Source: Epichloe hybrida
Lineage: Eukaryota > Ascomycota > Sordariomycetes > Hypocreales > Clavicipitaceae
Assembly (NCBI GenBank): GCA_019022495.1
Contig: JAFEKR010000020.1
Coordinates: 124,001-188,000 of the forward strand
Reading direction: 5' to 3'
Length of the DNA: 64,000 nucleotides
A model generated the notes under the pieces. The model was given only the letters and a program-made list of their open reading frames with translations, did not search any database and was not told where the DNA came from. Positions 33,866-46,016 of the stretch are shown piece by piece (positions within the stretch are counted from its first letter, which is position 1; every line of letters begins with the position of its first letter). The translations under genes and the position numbers were made by a program.

Positions 33866-34655
33866 ATGGCCCCCACGGCCCCCAAGATTGCGATTGTTTT
33901 TGTGAGCCCTGCTTCCTTGAGCCCGGTTGCCCTTTAGACTCCTTCACTAATTGCGGGCTTCTTTTCCCCAGTACTCGATGTACGGCCACATTCGGCAACT
34001 TGCTGAGGCTGAGAAGAAGGGCATCGAGAAGGCCGGCGGCACGGCGGACTTGTACCAAATCCCCGAGACTCTCTCGGACGAAGTCCTCGCGAAGATGCAT
34101 GCTCCTCCCAAGCCAACTGACATCCCCGCTCTCGATGACCCCACCATTCTGACCAAATACGATGGCTTCCTTTTGGGCATCCCCACAAGATATGGCAACT
34201 TTCCTGGTCAGTGGAAAGTAAGTCAACTGCCAACAATACGCACAGTGCAATGGTCACTGCGATTTTTGTTACTAAACTTCGAATGAACGCAATGCTTACA
34301 ATTGTGGCAGGCCTTCTGGGACAAGACCGGCGGCATCTGGAGCTCTGGTGGCTACTACGGCAAACATGCTGGCCTTTTTATCTCCTCCGGTAGCCCTGGT
34401 GGTGGTCAGGAATCAACTGCTATTGCTGCCATGTCGACTCTGGCCCACCACGGCATCATCTACGTTCCACTTGGCTATGCCAAAGCCTTCCCTCAACTGA
34501 CTAACATGAATGAGCTTCGAGGTGGCAGTCCATGGGGCGCTGGAACTTTTGCTGGAGGCGATGGATCTCGCCAACCGACTCCTCTGGAGCTTGAAATCGC
34601 AACCATTCAAGGCGAAGTCTTCTACCAGACCGTCGTGAAGGCCATGAGCAACTAA
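33866..34655 (+). CDS. WrbA-like NAD(P)H:quinone oxidoreductase (flavodoxin fold)
   Basis: Three exons: 33866-33901, 33972-34217 and 34311-34655, introns of 70 and 93 bp (GTGAGC...CCAG; GTAAGT...GCAG), both phase 0. The product is 208 aa. Such FMN enzymes reduce quinones by two electrons and protect against oxidative stress; yeast relatives are Pst2/Ycp4/Rfs1, and mould relatives include the minor allergen Alt a 7. Visible: the flavodoxin start KIAIVFYSMYGHI with the phosphate-binding loop split by intron 1, [18 protein letters not shown] in the FMN site, [13 protein letters not shown], and [21 protein letters not shown] typical of WrbA proteins. Length and motifs are complete. The 12-codon first exon would be lost by simple ORF calling. 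Confidence 0.95.
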
Positions 34656-34955
34656 AACGAGGCAGGCAAAGGGATTGTTGACGACTAAAATGTGACACAA
34701 TGTGACACGCAGCAGCAAGTTCCTCAGAAGCAGGCACAGTGGCTAGGGTCTCGAGATTCAGAAAAGAAACACAGCGAAGCAAGTGATTTTGCGGCTTACC
34801 GAGTAATACGCAATGCTTTCAAGACTTTCCATCTTTTTATAAACAACAGTGTTCAAACCAAGTTGTCAGTTCTTCAGTTAGCGCATCTACCCCGCCTAAT
34901 AAGATGTTGATTGCAGCGAAAATAGCAATGACTGCCAAGCTAATAATATGGGAAT
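34656..34955. other. Convergent 3' spacer (WrbA-like / SET gene)
   Basis: Both flanking genes end here. It has TTTTTATAAA and AATAATA-type strings that may serve polyadenylation. No gene seen. Confidence 0.5.
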
Positions 34956-36062
34956 TCATGGAGATTTTCCAAGCTGAAACGTGCTTTCATGTAGAAGTAA
35001 GTGATAATTGGCCACGTCGTCGAGGGCTCGTGGGAGACGAGCCTGTCTAACCGTGCAAGGTTTTCTGCGAATGTATTGCGATAATAGACCTTCTGTTGTT
35101 GTAAAGCGCCAAGTCGATCCCAATAGAAAAAAAATCACCATTGCGAGCGAATCATAATAAGCTTGCTCCTCGTTTATGCCACTACACGTTCCACATTGGC
35201 ATAGAAACCCATAAAGGTGATACAAGTCTTCGGGTGTGTGATTGGTCCTATATGATATCTTGAGTTCTTCACCCACTGCAACATGTTCTGCTCGAACCCA
35301 TAATATCAAGAGCCCTTTGTGTTGATCAAACGAGAAACCAATGTTTTGAGATGGATGACATGCATGATTGAATCTTGAGGCCACTGGAAATAATCCTGCC
35401 ACTGTGGCTGTAATCGCGAAGCTAATGATTGTAAGAATCTCAATAGTGATATCGAGGTAAAGGGGAAGGGAAGGGAATGTAAGAGGGGGGCCTATGGGTA
35501 TACTAATGACCGGACTAGTCGGGCTCACTTACCAATTTGTTTTCCATACTGCTTGTATTCTTGGTGTACCAGGCTTCAAGAGTGCATTCGCATGAAGGCT
35601 TAACGCGATATCCTTATCGTGACCTGTTAGCTTTTCAAAAGCTTTAATGACGTTACTGGCAGTTGCAGTAAACAGAGGTCTCTCGCGAAGAATAATATCT
35701 CCTTTCTTGAGAACTGTGGCGGCAAAAGCCCCTAGTCCAGCTGTTCTAGACTCCTTTATCTTGAAGCATGCATTTTCGAACAAACTGCTCGATGTTTGCT
35801 GCTGTACAGTCTGGCACTCCTTTGTCGTGGTCTTTTCAGAGTCCACAAAATACCTCAAGTCATCTCGCGAGTCCACAACAGTGTCTGTCTCAATAAATAC
35901 GTTGTTCTCTGGAGTTTTGTAGACCTCTTCAGCAATGCGGTGGTCGTTCAAGAGAGTGTTTTGGTATCCCGCAGCATGTTCTGATGTGGGTTTGGGGGAG
36001 TCCCCGGTAGATGAGAGGGTCGTTTCCATGGAGAAACTGGGCTGTGTGCTTGTAGTGGTCAT
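34956..36062 (-). CDS. SET-domain protein (putative lysine methyltransferase)
   Basis: Two exons, 36062-35533 and 35421-34956, around a 111-bp intron (GTAAGT donor, CATTAG acceptor) that joins VWKTN-C-FAIT in phase. The product is 331 aa. Residues 1-95 are Ser/Thr-rich. The SET core starts near 98 with FKIKESRTAGLGAFAATVLKKGD and ILRERPL, and continues after the intron with VASRFNHACHPSQN, holding the NHxCxP motif, and EELKISYRT. The post-SET Cys cluster FLCQCGTC follows. This matches the fungal SET proteins that methylate lysines and use S-adenosylmethionine; the target is unknown and could be histone or other protein. There is no MYND finger visible. The last 60 residues have no recognisable domain. 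Confidence 0.88.
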
Positions 36063-36392
36063 AATAAGCCGAACTTGATCAACTTGGCAAGACTGGTGAA
36101 GGGCCTACCTATGAGACTCAACAAACCTAGTACGATCGCTTGAAGTCGGGGTGTCAGGTGTCGGGCAGGTGCATGCAAAATGCAGTAAATCTGAACGCAC
36201 AGCAGCTGTTAGGTTAAACATATGCTCGGGCTTTCTAGTCTGTCTTTGCTGTTGATGTTTTTAATATCGGCGATGATTCTGAAGGAAACTTTTTATCGAT
36301 ATCCGACGCTGTTTGTTCATGGGAGATGCATGCATGCACTCAGTGCAAAGGCGCAAGTGAACGAATTTCTGCCTGAGTCGGCAGGATTCGGG
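36063..36392. other. Intergenic region upstream of the SET gene
   Basis: About 330 bp, expected to hold the SET gene promoter. I see no gene or repeat in it. Confidence 0.5.
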
Positions 36393-36743
36393 CTAGCTTG
36401 AGCGTTTGCGATAAAAGCAGGTGAATAGTAATTTGAAGTCGCCGTGAATCCGTGCGATGCTCGCTTGAAGACCAGCCTCTGGTTGTGGCAGTTGCAGGTA
36501 CAGGTTATGAATAAAGGCTGCCAGTCGCCTCGTAATATCGGTGCTGTGGTCCACGGCATTCAGCAATGCCATATTGATGTACGCTTCGTTCCGCTCGGTT
36601 TTTTCTTCCGGCCAAACGTCCGTTGTGCAGAGAAATAAATGATCCAGACATCTACGAACAATTGCTAGCTTGCATATGGTTGACTGGATCCCTTTTGTTG
36701 CCTGAAGAGCGACCTCCATAAGTCTACTCTTTGCCCAGCCCAT
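36393..36743 (-). CDS. Hypothetical ORF, 116 aa
   Basis: An ATG-started frame with a helical, mixed-charge sequence (ALLNAVDHSTDITRRLAAF, IHNLYLQLPQPEAGLQAS) that reads like real protein rather than noise. I recognise no family. A second frame at 37011-36724, also ATG-started, overlaps its start by 20 bp; the two may be pieces of one gene with an intron I cannot place, or one may be chance. It lies between the SET and F-box genes, on the same strand as both. Confidence 0.35.
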   Translation of the reverse strand: MGWAKSRLMEVALQATKGIQSTICKLAIVRRCLDHLFLCTTDVWPEEKTERNEAYINMALLNAVDHSTDITRRLAAFIHNLYLQLPQPEAGLQASIARIHGDFKLLFTCFYRKRSS

Positions 36744-37011
36744 TTAAACTGTCATCTCCATTATGACGAGATCGCCTTGTGCCGTATTTTGCATTGAAAG
36801 CCGATGCGCATCCAGTGTAATTTGCGCATAACTGTCGGTGAAAAAAACCCTGAACCGCTTTGACAAAGATGCTGTAACAAAATGCAATGTCCGAAACTTC
36901 TCTAGTCAAAGTAGACACGAGAGTGACCGCGTAATGTGTAATGCATGAAATTTTTTGGTAAATCGGAATGTTAGAAACATTCCAAAGCTTCATTATTAAC
37001 CAGTCGTCCAT
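36724..37011 (-). CDS. Hypothetical ORF, 95 aa
   Basis: ATG-started frame MDDWLIMKLWNV... with one hydrophobic and several Cys residues, no recognised domain. It overlaps the frame at 36743 and might be its upstream exon. Low support: no clean GT-AG intron joins them. Confidence 0.2.
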   Translation of the reverse strand: MDDWLIMKLWNVSNIPIYQKISCITHYAVTLVSTLTREVSDIAFCYSIFVKAVQGFFHRQLCANYTGCASAFNAKYGTRRSRHNGDDSLNGLGKE

Positions 37012-37057
37012 AAGCTTGATACCCTGCCTCTTCGAGCCAACAGATCTGCCCGCCTCA

Positions 37058-37726
37058 TCACATGATAAACTTTCTTCGAGGTCGTAGAGGGCAATCTCCC
37101 CGACAATCGGGACATCGGAGATAACCAGGTTTCGACCAAACTTTCCTACAGTTGCAAATCCAGAGGTCTTTGCCGGTTCTTGTCGTCAAACAGTCAAAAG
37201 AGGCATGGATCCCCTCTTTGACGCCGCATTCGATGCAAAATCTCCGCAGCATAACCTTCACGTCTATCCTAGGATCAGGCTCCCTGTCCTGGACGATACA
37301 ACCACGCAAGTCCAAAAAAGCAGATTGAGGTTGGAGCATGTCGAAATTTTCGGGCGATCGGACGCGAAAACAAATATAACACTCGAAATTTCCTGGGCGG
37401 AAATCATGACCTCTCTCACTAGGTCTATGCTGTGGGAAGTCCTTTGCGGCCCGCATGATAAATTGGATTTTGTCGGCGTCGCTTGCCATTCGTTGAGGAT
37501 CAATGATCTGCTGGAAATACCGATTCACAGTCGATAGACGGATGAGCATTTGATAGTCTAGGTGGATAAAGACCATTTGTTGAAGCTCGCGGGGAAGTTG
37601 TTCGATTGAAGACGGCATAGTTGCAGTGCTGCGCCAATGAGTTTTCCAGGCCTGCTGTATCTTGGACGAATCCGAGTAAATCCACTTCAAGGAGTCTTCG
37701 CGGATCATTGTTCTTGGTACTGGCAT
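37058..37726 (-). CDS. F-box protein with cysteine-rich C-terminal region
   Basis: Intronless, 222 aa from the ATG at 37726 (the frame opens upstream at a GTG without an ATG). The F-box-like region at about 38-75 reads SSIEQLPRELQQMVFIHLDYQMLIRLSTVNRYFQ split over two helices; it should bind Skp1 in an SCF ubiquitin ligase. After it come FECYICFRVR, RRFCIECGVKEG, WICNCRKVW and LRCPDCRGDC, four CxxC or CxC pairs that look like zinc ribbons. Many filamentous-fungal F-box proteins share this F-box plus Cys-rich layout; the substrate is unknown. Confidence 0.8.
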   Translation of the reverse strand: MPVPRTMIREDSLKWIYSDSSKIQQAWKTHWRSTATMPSSIEQLPRELQQMVFIHLDYQMLIRLSTVNRYFQQIIDPQRMASDADKIQFIMRAAKDFPQHRPSERGHDFRPGNFECYICFRVRSPENFDMLQPQSAFLDLRGCIVQDREPDPRIDVKVMLRRFCIECGVKEGIHASFDCLTTRTGKDLWICNCRKVWSKPGYLRCPDCRGDCPLRPRRKFIM

Positions 37727-38945
37727 TTCGAAAAGCTCAAGGTGCACGCTGCTCTAGTTGTCAAGCAAATTTCAGTAGGAATTTCTTCTTTGCAAGAATA
37801 CTGAACGCGACAAAATTCACCGAAAGTGTGAATTAAGACTTGGAATGCGAGCTGAGGGTGCGACGAGTGACGAGTGGGGGAAACAAGTTGGCCCCTGCAA
37901 AGACGTCGATAGAAAAAAGACTTCATTAATGAATGGATAATCAGACTGGAGTTTTGGCCGATGTTGGTTTGACTACCCTTTCATCAAAGGACTAGTCCTG
38001 AAAGGAACAACACGAAACAGCCTGTATTTGCGCTGCTGCAGTGAATCCTCCAAAAAAGAAGAGAAAACCACTAAAAAGACACAGGAAGAAACAAGTGGTG
38101 TATTTTCTTCGTAAGACGACGCGAGGATACAGGCAGCCTCTTCAGGTTCTGTTCCAAAGATAAAGCTGAGACAAGCTTCTCTCAGTTCAGGTTGCAGCGT
38201 CGTTACAACAGTATGAATACAAAAAAGTTCTCTCCCGCTAGATATGCATGGGGGAGAGTTGATTCTGGGGTTCGTGACTAATTAATATCGCGGCTTCACT
38301 ATTATGCCTCCCGCCCCCCCCTCCTCATGCTCTACACCGAGAGATGGGATACATACATAAGTGGTGGGCGGCGCTTCCAGTCGCAGGTCAATTTTAGATC
38401 GAGGTAATTTACAAGTGTACACTCAATTCTGAAGTAAAAATGTGGTTCTTGCGATATGTCGGTAGTTGAAGCCTAATATGTATGAGCCATAAATATCATG
38501 TACTAGAAATCGAACACTGCATAACAACTGTGGTACAAACTCGAATGCGGAGTCTTACAATGGAGAGCTCATATTAATATTCATGCAGCTTGAGTGACAT
38601 GTCATGTGTTAGTGATGCGCGAAGGGTGTGTGTTTGTCTGGGCAATGGCATTTTCCGTCCAAGGCAGGCGCTCGAACAAGTAGGACAGATATGTACTGGT
38701 ATATGCAGGAGCGACGTGGTAGATAGACATGGTTGACGTACGTGGTTGAATCACTTGCAGCGCCAACCTGGAGCCGCTTTGAGCTATTCTGGTGTCTGAG
38801 TCCTGACCATCTGCCGGTGGGGTTTAGCGGCATGCCTGTCATCAATAGGGTAATTTTGCGAATTTCGCGGGGGCTGGGAAACTGTTGGAATCCCGCCGCA
38901 AGCGTTCAACCGCATGCAGGCATCTTGGACACTAGGACCCACCTG
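37727..38945. other. Intergenic region up to the AT block boundary
   Basis: About 1.2 kb. Only short frames without recognisable domains. A C-rich run occurs near 38,312. Composition changes abruptly to AT-rich RIP-type DNA within a few bases of 38,945. Confidence 0.5.
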
Positions 38946-39599
38946 TCTAGTTACTTTTCTAGACCTTTAGTAGATACATATTATAGTTTATATAGGCAGA
39001 TTACATACCCTATAGTATAGGTACTTAGTTATTTAAACCGTAGTCCGCACCCTCTTATAAGGTTAGGTAACTTAATCTATACCCTTATTTCTAATCCTAG
39101 CTACTTAGTCTAACATAGTAGTAATTACTTAGTGTTTATAATATAAAGACCCTTCTTTCTAATTAATACCTTTATTAAGTTAATTCTAATTAATTAATTA
39201 TTAAATTCGGTATATTTTAGTAAGAGAATAGGGTTTAATTATAATTATTAATATTATAATTAGGTAACCCCTAGTAGTAAGGAAGATTTATATAGGTTAA
39301 AGTTTAATAAACTATAATAATAACATAGGATATTATTAAGATATCTAAGGAAACTAACACTATAAGAGGCTATAAGCTAGTAGTTAAGCTATAGGAACCC
39401 TATTATTAGGACCTATGGTTTAAGATAATAAAGGTAAGAGCTATTAAAGATAGGATATAGGTCTTTATTAATCCTAATATAATAATAACTCTTAACTACT
39501 TACCTAAGCTACTAATTCTAATAGGAAAAGGGACTCTAGTAGTAAGAAGAGTAGTAATTATAGCTTTAATTACTTTACTAGAAAACTAGACTAAAGGGC
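38946..39599. other. AT-rich DNA left of copia relic 1
   Basis: RIP-type composition, no frames. It probably contains a degraded LTR and leader of copia relic 1, but I could not pair it with a second LTR copy. Confidence 0.4.
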
Positions 39600-42500
39600 C
39601 TTAAATACGCTTAAGAATATTAACTTCTAGAGTTATAAGTAATTAATAGTAGCCTTAAGAGAGCTTTTCTCCTATAAGCATTACCCTTATTATTAACTTA
39701 ACTAAAGAGAGATACTTTAAATACCCTTAATAACTAGATAATACTAAAGATAGCGCTTAGTATATAGTTCTTAATAGATAATATTAAGTGTTTAATAGTT
39801 AGTATTAGAGTTTATTAAAGACTATAAGAGAATACTATAATTAGTTTATTATAATACTTAGAAATAAGTATAAGTAAATAATCCTATAGTATATCTTACT
39901 TTATAAGAAGCTTAGAGAGCTTATAAGGAATATAATGCCCTTAAATAGAATAATTAGGTATTATACTAAGGTTAATTTTAATAAAGTTATTAAGTAAAGC
40001 CTATTAAAGGTTAATATTAATAAATGGCTTGCTAACGCGTTAATTAGCTATAACTAATGCTTTTAAGTAAATTACTTAATTATAAAAGGTAACTCTCTAA
40101 TTAAGATAATTAATAATACTATTAGCACCTAATTCCCTTTAATTTTAGCTTAAATTAATTCACTAATCTTTACCGCTAAGATTAAGGGTAAAACCCTAGA
40201 TTTTTACTTTATAATTATAGGGATTAGGTATTTAATTAAAGCCTAGGGAAGGTCTTAAAGCAAATCCAGAGAATTATTTAGAGTAAAGCTAACTCTTAAT
40301 AGTTAGACTAAAGAAAATCTTAATAAGGGAGATAAGAAGCTACTTTATATTTATTATAATAAGCATAAGGCTAAGAAGTTAAAGAACTCTTAGAAGAACT
40401 ATTAAACGCTTTACCTACCTAAGAATTAGACTATTAAGGAAGATTAACTAAAAAAGGTAAAAGAAGTAATAAATTAATAACCTAATAATGTTAAAAAGGC
40501 CTATAACGCGTAGCTTAAGGAATATAATGTAAAGGAGGCAAAGGAAAGTAAGCTAGAGGGCAATACTACCTTTGCTACTACAAAACCATCTTTAAAGGCT
40601 TTTTATACCTAAGGGCGCTCGCAAGTAATACTTAATAGTAGTACTTTAGTATATATCTTTAATAATAAACGCTAGTTTATTAACCTAGATTATAGTAATT
40701 AACTAAGTATCTAAGCTAGGTATAGAGTTACTAAAGCTTATAGCGTTAGCATAGCCTGGATTAAATTAATAAATAGTTAGACTCTTATGTTATTAAACGC
40801 GTAGTATTAACTAACCTTCTTTACAAATCTTATATTACTTTAGCTACTTATAATAAAAGGTATAAGGTAAGATAATCTTATAGGGATTATCACAGACCTA
40901 GTGAGAGGTAATTATAAGATCTTTTTAACTATAACCATTAGTACGTAACTATATATTAAAGGGGATAGCCCTAATAAGGCTTTTACTATTAGAAGGGACT
41001 CTTATAACCTAAAACCCCTAATAGCCTTAAAAGCAAACCTTTAGTATATAAGGATAGCTTATTTAGGTAAGGATATAATAGATTAAGTACTTTAAAAGGT
41101 TAATATACTAATAAAAGAGCGTAGTAAGGGTAAATATAAGATTTATTACATAGCTAAGGCATAGAGGCAGATATTGCGAGTTCTATAGATAGATTCCCTA
41201 CCCTTAGGACCTCTTTAGGTTATAACCTATAACCTCTTTACTTAATTATAGGGCTATAATAAGGATTATTATATTACTCTCTTTACTTATAGAGTAATAG
41301 GCCTTTGTTATATCTTTATAATTCCGTTAAAGACTAAAATCGTGTCTTACTTTAATTAATTAGAAGCGTGCTATATAAGAACCTTTAGAATCTATATTAT
41401 AGTTATTATTACTAATAAGGAAACTGCCTTCTAGACTAAGAAGCAAGAGGTAGAGATTACTAATAGAGGTATTATTATTAGAAAGTCTAGTCTAGCTTAT
41501 TCGCACTAAAATAGGCATGCTAAGTAATCTAGGGGGGTAATAATAAGAGTTATAATAACTCTAATAACCTAAGTAGGCTTTCTAGAGAATCTTTAGCCTA
41601 TAGCTATAGAAGCAGCTACTTATATCCTTAATCACACGCCTAGAAAGTCTCTAGACTAGCTTTTACTATATTAAGCTTTAAATAAATAGCTATAAGAAAA
41701 TAAGCTTTAATAAAACTATTTACTAAAGAAGCTAGAAGCTTTATTAAATTATCTTTAAGCTTTTAGTTGTAAAGCTTTCGTAATAACATAGGATAGGCTT
41801 AGGAAAATAGGTCTAAAGCTATTATAAAGAGCTTATATCAGTTATCTAGCTAGTCACATCTCTTCCACCTAATATCTAATTTGGGTACTAATAATACAGA
41901 GGAATTATTAGTTCTTATTAAGCTATATTACCTTTAATAAGTTAATCTTTTACGCTTAAGAAAAGGACCTTTTAATTAAGGAAAAAGAGCCTAAAAAACG
42001 CCTCCTTTAAGAGCTTATAGAAGACTTTAAGGTTAATAATATAGATATAGGATATCCTTAGGATATAGGGCTCCCATAGGCACAAGACTCCCTTCCTCTA
42101 ATCTAATAGCAAGAAGATTAACATAATCATAATTAACTAAATAATAAAGAAAAGGAAAAAGGAACTTAAGAATTAATTCTCCTAACTCCTCTAACTCCAC
42201 CTAGCTATTAACTGGATTTTTTTAGATTACGAACTAATAAATATTAATAATCTATTAAATCCTTCCAAAATAGATCATAAAGGCGAAGATCTATATATTC
42301 CTAATATTAATAAAGATAACCTCCTTAAAGCCTTTGCTACTGCCTTTACCCTAGGAGCTAAGAGCAAGGAAAAGCCTTATATATTAAGACTTCCTTTACC
42401 TCTTACTTATTATAATTATTTAGCTAGGTACCCTAAAGAAAAGGTATTTATTAAAGTAAGAGATAAAGAGTATAATAAAGTTATTAATAATAAGGTTACT

Positions 42501-42970
42501 ATTAAAGTTAGTAGATTAGAAGTCCCTTTATATATTAAGATCTTAGGACTTACTTAGGTATTTGCCTATAAGCTAGATTAATTAGGCTACCTTATAAGGC
42601 ATAAGGCTTAATTATATGTACTTAGGAATTAGTAAGCAAAAGGGAACCTTTCTATAAGAGCTACTACATTAGTAAGTATTATATTTAGGCTCCTTATAGT
42701 AATTCTATGCTACTTTAACCTTAAAGCTTATTAGTATAACTTCGTTATAGCTTTCCTAAACTTAAAGCTAGATAAAGAAGTATACTATAAGATACCACTA
42801 GGTTATAGGGATAAGTAAGCTTACTTAAAGCTCTTAAGCGCTATTTATAAGCTACGCAAAGCTTCTCTTCTTTAGATAAAGGAATTAATTAAATAGTTAG
42901 TAAGTAAAGGATTTACATAAATCTTTAAAGACGTTTAGGTAGCTTATATTAGTGGTTACTTACTAATTCT
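39600..42970 (+). mobile_element. Truncated Ty1/copia relic 1
   Basis: With Gln-type stops read through, the plus strand gives gag-like sequence (about 39,750-40,500), an integrase region (YITLFTYRVIGLCYIF, EAATYILNHTPRKSLDQLLL near 41,270-41,680) and reverse transcriptase (QAKGNLSIRATTLVS, FNLKAYQYNFVIAFLNLKLDKEVYYKIPLGYRDKQAYLKLLSAIYKLRKA, near 42,540-42,860). The match fades after GFTQIFKDV before the catalytic YVDD region, so the 3' part is missing. No LTR pair was found. Heavy RIP; many stops. Confidence 0.8.
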
Positions 42971-43194
42971 CCTAGGTATAACTAACTTTCTTCCTTTAAT
43001 ATTACTACTTTTATTAGTTATGCTACTATATTTATTAATATTACTACTAAAGTATTAAATTCTATTATAAAAATATCTAATCTTATATAGTATATTTAAT
43101 TTTATAATAACTTTATTATTCTATATAGTGTAAACTATAATATACCTATTAAAAGTAACTAAATAACTATAATCCTACTACTACCCCCCTTACT

Positions 43195-44080
43195 ATAATT
43201 TAATACCTTTAATAAACTCTATAACTTCTTATAATAATAAGGCTACTCTTATAGCTATGCCTTTACTAAGAAGTCTAGTAGTAATTATTAACTAATCCGC
43301 GGAGAGCGCGCTATAGTAAATATTCTAATTTATTATAACTATAGTAAGCGAAGACCTTCTAAATCTTAAGGTATTTATATAACTAGCACCTAGCTTTATA
43401 ATTACTTATTTAAGCTCTAGGTAAAATATAGTATAAGAATATATAACTCTTAGCTATATACTATTTAAGTTACTTATTATAATTACCCTTAATCTATTAG
43501 CCCTAATAGTTACACTCTCTATTAGTAATATATAGTAGCTTATAAGGTATTACTATAAGAGATTATATAACTATAAGGCATTCCTACCTATAAGGCCTAT
43601 TAATTACTTTAAATTAAGTTCCCTAACTTAGTAGCTATAATTAAAGATATCTATAATAACCATTCATAAATCCAAATTAAGGCTCTTAATAGGCTTATAG
43701 GCACATAGTAATTCATATAGTCTTTAATTAATAGTAGCTACCCTTATAGAATTAATCTTAACCCTAATAATTAGCTATAATTAGCCTTCTAGACTACTTG
43801 TAAATATATTAATAAATAGAAGATTTACTCCTATATTATTAGCATTAATAATATATATATATATATATTATTTACACTAGTTAGCTCTATAGATAGCTAT
43901 TGCTAGTACTCTTACTACTAAGTTAAAAGGGAAAACCTTATACTAGGAAGAAAAACTCTCTTATATCTATATATAAGCTAGCGCTAGCCTTATAATAAGC
44001 TTACATTACTTAGTATATTTCTTACTATAAGTATTTATTACTAGCTTATACTAGCCTTATCCTATTAAAAAGAAAAAGAA
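43195..44080 (+). mobile_element. MULE-type transposase N-terminal relic
   Basis: Read through Gln/Trp stops, the plus strand resembles the FAR1/WRKY-like DNA-binding start of fungal Mutator-like transposases: FNTFNKLYNFLQQQG, FTKKSSSNYQLIRGER, RPSKSQG, STQLYNYLFKLQV (from a CPFKL-type motif), a region equivalent to the HNHPPS motif, then LQEIIQLQGIPTYKAYQLL and ALNRLIGTQQFIQSL. The catalytic DDE part is not recognised to the right. I infer a fragment; no terminal repeats found. Confidence 0.5.
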
Positions 44081-45499
44081 AGGAAAAATATATAAAATAA
44101 GTATTTAAAGGCCCCTTCTAGTCTTATTCTAGTGTAATAATACGCTTACCCTAGGTCTCTTTACTTTAGGCTAAGGTAAAGTAAATCTAGATTTATAGCA
44201 TTAATTTACTTCTTATTTACTTCTATACTAACTTTTCTATAGCCTTACTTTTTAGCTATCTCTAGCCTATTTTTACCTTATATATTTAGTAAAGTCTAAG
44301 TACTTACTTTTATTTAATTAGTATAAGAGAAAGGTAGTCCTAGGTTAAGAATACTTATATATTATTAGATTTATTAATTATATTATACTTTATTTTTAAG
44401 TAAGTTATTTAAATTATCCCCCCCTCCCTTTATAAGTATAAAAGAAAGCTCTCCCCCCCCTAGGGTCCTAGTCTTTTTCTTCTTTTTATATTAAACTTCC
44501 TATAGGTTCTTTTTTTCTTTCTAGCTATTTAAAGCTATCCTAGGCTAGGGTTAGGTTATTTACTAATATTTACTATAGATTTAGACTAAATCTAGTATAA
44601 TAGCACTAGAAGCTATAAGTACTTGAGTATTACTACTTATCTAGCTTTAATCTATCTAGGAATCCTATAAATATAAGGACTTCCTAGGGAAGTCTATAAC
44701 TAAGAAGTAATATATATAAGTCTTAGAGAAAGGTCTATCTATAAGTTATATTTACCTTTACTCTAGGCCTATTTTATTACTAATTTACTTTAGCTTAGTA
44801 AACTAAGAGAAGTCTAATATATTTCCTATAAATCTTATTTAGTTTAGAACCTTAGGTATTAGTACTATCTTATTATTAGTAAGTTAGTCTTACTTTAGCT
44901 TAGTAATAAGGCTAACTTACTAAATAGGGGTAGCTACTAATATATATTTTAACTATTAGGTTTAAAACTATTAATACTACTAGGTAATAATTACCTTTAC
45001 TCTAGCTTAGTTCTATATCTAATCCGCTATTTAGCTAAATTTATCTAGTAATTAAAATAAGCACTAGTAATTAGTTAAGACCTAGGCTTCTATAGCTAAT
45101 AGGGGTATAGTAAGTTTCCTTTAGCTTAGTAGTAGGTTTATTCTAGCTTTAATATTCTCCTTAATAAGCTCTAGAAGGCTTCTAGGACTAGGTTAAGAAG
45201 CTTTATACTAGTAATTAAGTAAAGAAGAAATAAAGTACCTTAGTAGTAAGCCTAGACTAAGCTAGTTTCTCTAAGGAATAGTATACTAAGCTTATCTTTT
45301 AGCTTATATACCTTAATATATATATAGTAAAGATAAACTATCTCTTACTTACTATTATTCTTATAAAAAGTTATAATTAAGTAACTATAGGTATAATTCC
45401 TATCCTAGAGAAGAAATAAAGTAGTAGCTTAATTTTAGTTTAAAGTAAGGGTAGTAGTAAGCTAGTAGGACTTATAATACCTAGAGTTTATAGTTAAAA
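44081..45499. other. AT-rich RIP-affected DNA, unclassified
   Basis: No readable protein on either strand. C-runs near 44,406 and 44,452 and several copies of CTTTAGCTTAGTA (near 44,789, 44,892 and 45,119) may be traces of a repeat. Probably more transposon debris. Confidence 0.45.
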
Positions 45500-45760
45500 T
45501 TAATCTAATAATAGTTCTAGACCTAAATATTCTTTATTATAATTATAAATTATAAAATTAGTCTCTCCCCTAGCTTACCTCTATGCCTATACTATTTATT
45601 CTATCCCTTATACTAGTTTTATAATTAGGAGGTTTTCTATTTATTAATAAGGTTAGCCTAGGTATAGTAGTATTCTAAGCTATCTTATAGCTAGCTCCTA
45701 TACTAATAAGTAATATTAAAGTTATCTTATACTAAGGAACTATTTAGCTAAATATTTTAC
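45500..45760 (-). mobile_element. 3' end of Tad1-like LINE, left fragment
   Basis: Minus-strand reading VKYLAKQFLS continues the LINE reading that stops at 52,542 on the other side of copia element 2 (…LNKPQRVK). This shows the two pieces were one sequence before the copia insertion. The LINE frame soon ends and a poor-quality 3' region follows; its exact end is not visible. Confidence 0.55.
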
Positions 45761-46016
45761 TGTTGGTTGCACCAAGGTCCTGCGCAGGTAATAAATCCCG
45801 TATGATTGAAGTCAATGATAGTTAGTTAGCTAGCTAGGAAAGAGGGAGAAGAGAGGGAAAGTCTAGATGCTAGAAAAGTGGGCGAAATCCGTATATAAGG
45901 CATAAAAGGGGGTGGCAAATTAATGCAGCCAATTATATTGCGTGTATTACGCCAGACCTATAATTAGTCTAGTCTTTAGCCACGATTAAACTAATAAAGA
46001 TCTAAAGGAATTAACA
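45761..46016 (-). repeat. LTR of copia element 2 (3' LTR in element sense)
   Basis: 256 bp, TGTTGGTTGC...TTAACA. Compared with its partner, its outer (left) part retains G/C at many sites that are A/T in the other copy, while its inner part is more mutated. Confidence 0.93.
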
